A stretch of DNA of 64,000 bases from Mesobacillus sp. AQ2 (GTDB lineage: Bacteria; Bacillota; Bacilli; Bacillales; Cytobacillaceae), in the NCBI RefSeq assembly GCF_030122805.1, contig NZ_CP126080.1, positions 2,051,001 through 2,115,000 of the forward strand, given 5' to 3'. Below are positions 58,625 to 64,000 of the stretch, one piece after another; position 1 is the first letter of the stretch, and every line of letters begins with the position of its first letter. A program made the position numbers and the translations under genes. The notes beneath the pieces were generated by a model. The model was not told the DNA's origin, searched no databases, and saw nothing but the letters and a program-made list of their open reading frames with translations.

Positions 58625-59455
58625 ATGGAGACAATGAGAGAAATGACTAGCCAATTGATTAAAAATAATCTTAGAGCTGATTGTGAAAGCTGCTTTGGGT
58701 TATGCTGTGTGGCTCTGCCATATGCGAAATCCGCGGATTTTCCTGTTGATAAAGAAAGCGGGTCTCCTTGCAGGAATTTGCAGGCGGATTTCCGCTGTGG
58801 AATTCATGAAAAACTTAGGGATAAAGGTTACAAAGGATGTACCGTATACGAATGCTTTGGGGCTGGCCAGAAAGTTTCCCAGGTAACCTATAAAGGACTT
58901 GATTGGCGAAAACAGCCAGAGAAAGCGACGGAAATGTATGATGTTTTTCCAATCATGCAGCAGCTACATGAAATGCTTTGTTACCTGAATGAAGCAAAGG
59001 CATTGAAAGAGGCAAAATCACTTCGAATTAAGCTTAAGGATATTTATGACAAAATAGAGCAGATCACGAACTTGGATGCAGTTGAAATCCTCGCTTTGGA
59101 AATCCCCGTTTATCGAGCGGTTGTCAACGAACTGCTGTTACGTACAAGTGAATTGGTCCGAAGTAAAGTGAAAAACGGCAAAAAAATAAAACGCAAGAAT
59201 CTGGTGGGAGCAAAGCTGAAGCGATCTGACCTCAAAGGCTCTGATTTTCGAGGGGCTTTGCTGATTGCTGCCGATCTCCAAGAAGCGGACCTAAGGTTGT
59301 GTGATTTTATCGGTGCAGACATGAGGGATGTAGATTTAAGTGGGGCCAATCTGGAAGGCAGTTTTTTCCTTACTCAGGCACAAATTAACTCGGCAAATGG
59401 AAATGATCGGACCAGGCTGCCTTCGTCTTTAAAAAGACCAAATCATTGGAGGTAA
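58625..59455 (+). CDS. Pentapeptide-repeat protein with Cys-rich N-terminal domain
   Basis: A 276-residue protein. The N-terminus has a cysteine cluster (CESCFGLCC, SPCRNL, FRCGIHEKL, GCTVYECFGAG) like small metal-binding domains. After a helical middle section, residues about 190-255 are pentapeptide repeats with the A(D/N)LxG pattern (NLVGAKLKRSDLKGSDFRGA, ADLQEADLRLC, ADMRDVDLSGANLEGS), forming a right-handed beta helix. Similar to McbG/Qnr-type scaffolds, but function unknown. An ATG at 58634 with GGAG just upstream is an alternative start. Confidence 0.75.
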   Translation: METMREMTSQLIKNNLRADCESCFGLCCVALPYAKSADFPVDKESGSPCRNLQADFRCGIHEKLRDKGYKGCTVYECFGAGQKVSQVTYKGLDWRKQPEKATEMYDVFPIMQQLHEMLCYLNEAKALKEAKSLRIKLKDIYDKIEQITNLDAVEILALEIPVYRAVVNELLLRTSELVRSKVKNGKKIKRKNLVGAKLKRSDLKGSDFRGALLIAADLQEADLRLCDFIGADMRDVDLSGANLEGSFFLTQAQINSANGNDRTRLPSSLKRPNHWR

Positions 59456-59459
59456 TCGG

Positions 59460-59546
59460 ATGTCAGCCATCATCATATTGATTGGCAGTATTTTTAGCGT
59501 GCTCTCCGTTGGGTATGGAGCAAAATTGTGGAATGACAAGAAATAG
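59460..59546 (+). CDS. 28-residue single-helix membrane peptide
   Basis: ATG at 59460 lies seven bases after GGAGG, inside the gap after the pentapeptide gene. The peptide is one hydrophobic helix (SAIIILIGSIFSVLSVGYGA) with a KLWNDKK tail. A strong site and a clean start-to-stop frame support expression; function unknown. Such tiny membrane peptides are common in Bacillus. Confidence 0.5.
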   Translation: MSAIIILIGSIFSVLSVGYGAKLWNDKK

Positions 59547-59623
59547 AATTACTAGCGAAAGGGCAGTTGCCGGGTTCTATAACAGCTCAGATAAATTTGA
59601 ACCAGTAAAAGATCAGTAAATTA

Positions 59624-59648
59624 AAAACTCTTGCCCTGCAAGAGTTTT
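59624..59648. terminator. Bidirectional terminator
   Basis: AAAACTCTTGC (59624-59634) pairs with GCAAGAGTTTT (59638-59648) around CCT. It has T residues on both strands and lies between a plus-strand and a minus-strand small gene. Confidence 0.8.
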
Positions 59649-59655
59649 CGTTTAT

Positions 59656-59763
59656 TTATATTTTGTATTCTGCTTTTTCCTTCGAGGTGAGCAATAAGAG
59701 GATTGTCCACTCAATGCAAAAAAGGGTGAAGCCTAATAGTAGATCCAGCATTTTCTCTCGCAT
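59656..59763 (-). CDS. 35-residue membrane peptide
   Basis: A minus-strand frame from ATG 59763 (GAGCTGGTGGAA upstream, with AAGGAG a little further back) to TAA 59656. The peptide MREKMLDLLLGFTLFC then IEWTILLLL has one hydrophobic helix and a KEKAEYKI tail. The plus-strand frame over the same bases lacks a ribosome-binding site. The terminator at 59624-59648 follows directly. Confidence 0.45.
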   Translation of the reverse strand: MREKMLDLLLGFTLFCIEWTILLLLTSKEKAEYKI

Positions 59764-59864
59764 TTCCACCAGCTCCTTGATGAGATTACAGCTAAAAAAG
59801 CCAGTCAAAAGGCGGGAAGCAGACATGAAAATGAGAAACAGATGAACAAAAGAAGGCTATTCTG

Positions 59865-59901
59865 TGAACAAGAAAAGTGGCCCTCAAATTGAGGGCCACT
59901 T
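59865..59901 (-). terminator. Terminator of the VWA lipoprotein gene
   Basis: AAGTGGCCCTCA (59875-59886) and TGAGGGCCACTT (59890-59901) pair exactly over 12 bases. On the minus strand the stem is followed by TTCTTG, on the plus strand by few T. Confidence 0.75.
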
Positions 59902-59939
59902 GTAGTTAAGTCGGAAAAGGGTATATTCCAGCTTGTTGG

Positions 59940-61358
59940 TTACCAGGTATCGCCGCGCTCTTTCTTGAGTTCTTTCATTTTTGCCACCCATTCGTCGACT
60001 CTTTGCCTGATTTCTTTGCTTTTTGCATCTGCTTTTTCTCGATTGGCTTTGGACATGGAGTAATGAAGTTCCTTCATGGCTTCGCTTCGTTCAAATCCCC
60101 AATCCCGGAGTTCAGAATACTGTTCATCGGTGATCCAGTCATTTTCGGCCATGATGGCTGCTGCATCGATGATTCGGTGGGCTTCTTTTCTTCCAATGGT
60201 CCATAATTCTAGCGGATATTTTTCTGCAACTTTGTATTCCTCGACCATATCCCAGCCGTCAGGCGCCATCGTAAAGGCGAAGGCGAGGTCGAGCGTGGAA
60301 GGCAGCCATTCGTACTGGATTGTGTTTTTTAATTCTTCAGGATCTTCTGCTTTGAAATATTTACCGTTTCCGGCTTCAGCAACAGCTTTGAGTTGGTCTT
60401 CAGCTTTGCTGTCTACATCGAATCCAATGATGTTAACTGAATGATTTGCGTTATTCACCACAAGTTCCTTACTTGCCTGAACTGGGTCTCCATCGCATGT
60501 TTCCGCACCATCGCTGACGATATAGATGGTTATATTTCCTTCATCGCCAGCTGTCATCTCGGCAGCTTTTTCAATGGTTCCTGCGAGCGGAGTCCAGCCT
60601 TTGCTTTCAAATGAGTCGACGGCTCCATTGAAGTTTTCCTTCGAGTATTTCCCCATTGGAAAAACCTCTTCGATTCCAGAACAGGATACTTCTTTATCAG
60701 AATCAGAATCCGATCCCTGGTGCCCATAGACAACAAGGGAGACTTCTGCAGACTGGCCGATGGTTTTGGCAAAGCTTTTAACAGCATCCTTGGCGATATC
60801 CATCTTCACTCTGCCTCCTGACTGCTGCAGCATGCTAGAGCTTGCATCAAGAAGGATAATGGCTTTCTCTGCAGCTTTAGTTTCTTCTGGGCCCTCCGTC
60901 TTCTCAGGATCTGGTAAATAAGGCTCTTCAAAATAAGGCTCATATGCATCAGCTTTTTCAATTACCTGCTTATAATGTGGACTCGCAAGTAAGGAAATAA
61001 GGGCTTTTTTTATGGTTTCCAGGTCATCTGTTCCCTGAGCTAATTGATCGAGCTCATCAGGAAGCTTGTTTTTAAGTTCAGGCTCCAGCTCTGGAGTGTT
61101 GAAACCGATATCCTCGATATCCTTTTCATATGTAAGGTCATCCACCATTGTACCAGGCTTTAATTCCTTCAGGTTTTCCTCTGAAACTTCCAGACTGATA
61201 TCCTTCAACTTTCCTGGCAGGTCCTGCTTTGCAGGTTCCTTTTTAACCTCCTCTTTCGGAGGAGTTTCTGCTACAACCTCTTCATCAGGTTCATCATTAT
61301 TGCACGCTGTAAGAAAAAGCGAAATGATTAGTAAAAAAAAGAGCGAATGTCGTTTCAA
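59940..61358 (-). CDS. VWA-domain lipoprotein (YwmC/YwmD-like)
   Basis: A 472-residue exported lipoprotein. The lipobox is LTAC (residues 16-19), with Cys19 as the acceptor. An acidic, Pro/Lys-rich linker and a helical section follow, then a von Willebrand factor A domain with MIDAS motif DASSS near residue 170 and a further IVSDGAETCDGD segment. The C-terminal 110 residues are helical. Layout resembles the B. subtilis YwmC/YwmD proteins, function unknown. Start TTG 61358 follows AAAGGAGG. Confidence 0.75.
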   Translation of the reverse strand: MKRHSLFFLLIISLFLTACNNDEPDEEVVAETPPKEEVKKEPAKQDLPGKLKDISLEVSEENLKELKPGTMVDDLTYEKDIEDIGFNTPELEPELKNKLPDELDQLAQGTDDLETIKKALISLLASPHYKQVIEKADAYEPYFEEPYLPDPEKTEGPEETKAAEKAIILLDASSSMLQQSGGRVKMDIAKDAVKSFAKTIGQSAEVSLVVYGHQGSDSDSDKEVSCSGIEEVFPMGKYSKENFNGAVDSFESKGWTPLAGTIEKAAEMTAGDEGNITIYIVSDGAETCDGDPVQASKELVVNNANHSVNIIGFDVDSKAEDQLKAVAEAGNGKYFKAEDPEELKNTIQYEWLPSTLDLAFAFTMAPDGWDMVEEYKVAEKYPLELWTIGRKEAHRIIDAAAIMAENDWITDEQYSELRDWGFERSEAMKELHYSMSKANREKADAKSKEIRQRVDEWVAKMKELKKERGDTW

Positions 61359-61518
61359 GATAATCCTCCTTTTCGCCTTTCAATTGTGTATAAAAACACC
61401 TTCATAGAGTTTAACATGTTTTGCGGATAGATTTGAAGTAATTTCCATGGAGGACGAACATCTTGAGTAAAAAATACCGAAATGACAAAAAATGTGGAAT
61501 GACTAAGGAGGGATGAGT

Positions 61519-62088
61519 ATGAATTTGCTTGAATTGCCTGCATTGTTGATTTTGGATGTGCAGAAGGGCTTTGACGATCCTTATTGGGGAAAGCGGAACA
61601 ACCAGGAAGCAGAGGGGAATATCGCAAGGCTATTAACTGAGTGGCGGAATAAAAATGGCCATATCATCTATACGAAGCATCTGTCACTAGACCCGGCGTC
61701 TCCTTTGCATCACCGAAACTCATTAGGTACGGAATTTAAAGAAATCACCAAGCCAGGGGACGGGGAGGTCATTTTTTCGAAAAATGTGAACAGCGGTTTT
61801 ATCGGAACGGAGCTTGAGTCCTATCTGAAGAAAAATCAGATAAAATCCGTTGTAATCACCGGATTATCTACTCAGCACTGTGTTTCTACAACGACCAGAA
61901 TGAGTGGTAACCTGGGCTTCAATACACTTCTTGTGTCTGACGCAATTGCAGCTTTTGAAATCACGGACAATAAAGGAGTGAAGCATACAGCTGATTCAAT
62001 CCAGGAACTCGAACTCGCGATGCTTCAAAAGGAGTTTGCCACAATCGTACCGACCGATGACTTACTAAAACAACTAAGCCAACAGTAA
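61519..62088 (+). CDS. Isochorismatase-family cysteine hydrolase
   Basis: A 189-residue isochorismatase-fold hydrolase. The Asp in LILDVQKGFDD, Lys in FSKNVNSGFIGTEL and Cys in GLSTQHCVSTTTRMS make the triad. It is longer than the one at 46156-46665 and has an extended C-terminus. Substrate unknown. ATG 61519 follows AAGGAGGG by six bases; ATG 61513 overlaps the site. Confidence 0.8.
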   Translation: MNLLELPALLILDVQKGFDDPYWGKRNNQEAEGNIARLLTEWRNKNGHIIYTKHLSLDPASPLHHRNSLGTEFKEITKPGDGEVIFSKNVNSGFIGTELESYLKKNQIKSVVITGLSTQHCVSTTTRMSGNLGFNTLLVSDAIAAFEITDNKGVKHTADSIQELELAMLQKEFATIVPTDDLLKQLSQQ

Positions 62089-62090
62089 AG

Positions 62091-62108
62091 CGCAGGAGCT
62101 GTCCTGCG
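62091..62108. terminator. Small hairpin between convergent genes
   Basis: CGCAGGA (62091-62097) pairs with TCCTGCG (62102-62108) around GCTG, with A residues before it and TTT after it. Confidence 0.6.
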
Positions 62109-62111
62109 GTT

Positions 62112-62864
62112 TCATTTATGTTTGCCAAGAAACTTCAGGACTTGATGATAAGGACATTTGGATAAAGAAGTATCATCATCCCTCAGGAAGTATTGCCGCC
62201 ATTCGAAATTATCTTCTGCTCCGTAAGTGTTAAGGTCAGGGTGAATAGAAATGCTGTCATATTTCGCCAGCCGTTTTCTCACCTGGGCCTTGATCCTTTT
62301 TGCATAGCTTTTTGATTTATTGAATTCCTGGAGTACCCATCTCGGGGTAATCGCGAGCATCAATACGTCAAAATGTCTGCTTTTCCGGTTTTTGTGTGCA
62401 GGGGTAGCACAATACATAAAGTATTTTTCGCCATTGAAGCAAAATTCCCAGATTGGATTATGGGGATCTTGGGGTAGATCCTCTGGCCAGTCGAATTTAT
62501 CCAACCCATTTAAACCAGAAAGATGCTCCCAGAATAGTTGTTCAAATTCTTCGACAGGAACTTCCTTCATTTCTTCTGGCGTTTCAAAGAAAATAATCAA
62601 AGAAGTATAATCGCCAAATCCTCTCGATTGCTCTGTATAGCTAGATAACAAACTAGCAATTTCTTTTATTGTAGTGTCCCTCCTTGGACTGCCAACAAAT
62701 CCGTATTTCAACTGATTCATTGAAAATCCAATCGTTGCCGGTATGCAGGGAAAAGGTTTTTCCTTATCCCCCATTTTAGCGAAGAATTTTTCCAGTGCTT
62801 CTTTCTCCCATGCTAGCAACTGATCCTGGGAGGAGGAACCATGTGCATACAAGCCGTTCATCAT
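62112..62864 (-). CDS. YqcI/YcgG-family protein
   Basis: A 250-residue soluble protein. PFPCIPATIGFSMNQLKYGFVG near the start, NPIWEFCFNGEKYFMYCATPAHKNRKSRHFDVLMLAITPRW in the middle and KCPYHQVLKFL at the end fit the YqcI/YcgG family, of unknown function. Conserved Cys and His residues may bind metal or heme. ATG 62864 follows TGGAGG; the frame could start at TTG 62876, but the site overlaps it. Confidence 0.75.
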   Translation of the reverse strand: MMNGLYAHGSSSQDQLLAWEKEALEKFFAKMGDKEKPFPCIPATIGFSMNQLKYGFVGSPRRDTTIKEIASLLSSYTEQSRGFGDYTSLIIFFETPEEMKEVPVEEFEQLFWEHLSGLNGLDKFDWPEDLPQDPHNPIWEFCFNGEKYFMYCATPAHKNRKSRHFDVLMLAITPRWVLQEFNKSKSYAKRIKAQVRKRLAKYDSISIHPDLNTYGAEDNFEWRQYFLRDDDTSLSKCPYHQVLKFLGKHK

Positions 62865-62974
62865 AGTAACCTCCAATAGCTTCTACACTATATTCAAAGT
62901 GTGGAGCATAGGGTAGATGTCCCGGGACAAATAGGCAGGTACCCAATTGTTATGAAAATGAGGAGAGGAATAAA

Positions 62975-63038
62975 TTGAAATATTCTGATTAATTTATTAT
63001 AATTTTCATAGTGGTTATAGTAATACCTATAGTGGTAT
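62975..63038 (+). promoter_or_regulatory. Promoter and CsoR/CstR-like operator upstream of sqr
   Basis: TTGAAA (62975-62980) and TATAAT (62998-63003) are 17 bases apart. Twenty bases downstream ATACCTATAGTGGTAT (63023-63038) is an ATACC/GGTAT palindrome of the kind bound by CsoR-family repressors, including the persulfide sensor CstR. A related half (ATAGTGGTTAT) precedes it at 63008. CstR-type control of sulfide oxidation genes is known in Staphylococcus; here it is an inference. Confidence 0.5.
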
Positions 63039-63076
63039 ATGGTGATTTTCAAATCTTTGCAGGGATGGTGGATGAG

Positions 63077-64000
63077 GTGAATTATAAGGTAGTAATTGTG
63101 GGTGGTGGATCAGCTGGTATTTCGGTCGCTGCCAGGCTCGCTAAAGGGGCACCGGATTTGAAGGGGAAAATTCTTATTGTTGACCCAGCCAAAAAGCATT
63201 ATTATCAACCATTGTGGACACTTGCTGGTGCTGGTGCGGTTAAAAAGGAAGTTACAGTGCGGGACCAGCAATCACTTATACCAGTTGGAGTGGAACTTCT
63301 TCAGGAAGCTGTTACTTCAATTGATGCTGATTCTAACAGTCTCACGACAGGAAACGGAACCGAAATTCACTACGACTTTCTGGTAATGGCTGCTGGCATC
63401 CAGATCGACTGGGATAAAATTAAAGGGTTAAAAGAAGCCATCGGCAAGGATGGTGTCTGCAGCAATTATTCGTACGATTATGTTGATTCAACCTGGGAAA
63501 GTATTCGTAATTTCAAAGGCGGCAATGCCATTTTCACACACCCTAACACCCCGATCAAATGTGGCGGTGCCCCTCAGAAAATTATGTACCTCGCTGACGA
63601 TGTATTCAGAAAAGCTGGTGTCAGAGATAAGAGCCAGATTATTTTCGCATCAGCATCTGACAGTATTTTTGCAGTGAAGAAATACGCAAATACACTTGAA
63701 CAGGTCATTGCCAGAAAAGGGATAACTACTAAATATAAAATGAACTTAATCGAAGTAGATTCAGCTAACAAACTTGCAGTTTTTGAAAATTCAGGGACAG
63801 GAGAAACGGAAAAAATTCCTTATAGTATGCTTCATGTTGTCCCGCCAATGTCAGCACCCGATTTTATTGCTCAAAGTAAATTGGCCGATGCCGGTGGATG
63901 GGTAGATGTTGATTCGAAAACACTGCAGTCAAAAAAATATCCAAATGTCTTTGGCGTAGGGGATTGCGCGAACCTTCCAACCTCAAAAACAGGGGCAGCA
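63077..64000 (+). CDS. sqr: Sulfide:quinone oxidoreductase (partial, runs off the window)
   Basis: The first 308 residues of a membrane-associated flavoprotein that oxidises sulfide and reduces quinone. The FAD motif VGGGSAG is at residues 8-14, HYYQPLWTLAGAGAV follows, and redox cysteines lie at 128 (GVCSNYS) and 162 (IKCGGAPQK), close to the positions in Acidithiobacillus-type SQR. The second FAD motif GVGDCANLPTSKTG is at the end. The third cysteine would be beyond the window. GTG 63077 follows GGTGGATGAG; ATG 63065 is an alternative start. Confidence 0.85.
   Translation, partial: MNYKVVIVGGGSAGISVAARLAKGAPDLKGKILIVDPAKKHYYQPLWTLAGAGAVKKEVTVRDQQSLIPVGVELLQEAVTSIDADSNSLTTGNGTEIHYDFLVMAAGIQIDWDKIKGLKEAIGKDGVCSNYSYDYVDSTWESIRNFKGGNAIFTHPNTPIKCGGAPQKIMYLADDVFRKAGVRDKSQIIFASASDSIFAVKKYANTLEQVIARKGITTKYKMNLIEVDSANKLAVFENSGTGETEKIPYSMLHVVPPMSAPDFIAQSKLADAGGWVDVDSKTLQSKKYPNVFGVGDCANLPTSKTGAA

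Noticed and set aside
59663..59845. Plus-strand open frame of 60 codons
   Set aside because: No ribosome-binding site; the opposite strand has a start, a site and a hydrophobic helix pattern.

Overview
The window looks like chromosomal DNA from a low-to-moderate GC, endospore-forming member of the Bacillaceae (Mesobacillus/Bacillus-like). The support is strong AGGAGG-type ribosome-binding sites with many TTG/GTG starts, a YaaH/SleL-type LysM-GH18 spore glycosidase, a SleB-type hydrolase, YneK-, YolD-, YwmC/D- and DUF5381-type Bacillus families, an S-box (SAM-I) riboswitch and a Bacillus-type LexA box. No phage structural gene, transposase, integrase or CRISPR array was seen.

Layout. 0-11.2 kb: a run of small, mostly co-directional accessory enzymes (Nudix, cupin, VOC, GNAT, GyrI-like, DUF899, APH-type kinase, methyltransferase), many overlapping or tightly spaced, with one Nudix gene broken by an amber codon. 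11.3-12.0 kb: a possible structured small transcript and a 52-bp tandem array. 12-15 kb: a NERD protein, small membrane proteins, a P-loop NTPase and a YneK-like protein. 15.06 kb: a selenocysteine tRNA gene, followed by a hydroxy-acid block (FadR-family regulator, FAD-linked D-lactate/glycolate dehydrogenase, BASS transporter, L-lactate-type dehydrogenase). That block ends at 20.36 kb with a decayed second copy of the tRNA 3' end, as an old integration event would leave. 21.9-31.7 kb: an LCP cell-wall ligase, then an Lrp-headed dpp peptide-utilisation operon whose M42 peptidase is frameshifted. 31.7-35.3 kb: DUF3891 and DUF1450 proteins and an AT-rich cassette with a SUKH protein. 35.5-42 kb: exported hydrolases (M28, M14, SleB-like, SGNH) and an ABC exporter. 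42-48 kb: LysM-GH18 glycosidase, ImmA-like metalloprotease, LexA-box yolD, rpiA, isochorismatase-fold hydrolase and EamA transporter. 48.3-51.4 kb: a module resembling B. subtilis yfjB-F, probably linked to type VII secretion. 52-56.2 kb: sigma factor plus ClpP paralogue, a YjiH-type membrane protein and an aminotransferase. 56.2-58.5 kb: a SAM-riboswitch operon pairing an SfnG-like flavin monooxygenase with a RimK-like ATP-grasp ligase. 58.6-64 kb: pentapeptide-repeat protein, VWA lipoprotein, a second isochorismatase-fold hydrolase, a YqcI/YcgG protein and the start of a sulfide:quinone oxidoreductase.

The most unusual signal is non-coding. Three sequence-unrelated intergenic arrays (about 2.07, 11.7 and 51.5 kb) share a unit length of 52-53 bp, and most of their units carry a 5-7 bp inverted repeat spanning 33-37 bp. 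A fourth array (42.1 kb) has a 21-bp unit. Both lengths are close to whole numbers of DNA helical turns (5 and 2), which suggests phased binding sites or a structural role. The decayed selC-linked island and the SAM-regulated sfnG/ATP-grasp pair are the next most interesting.
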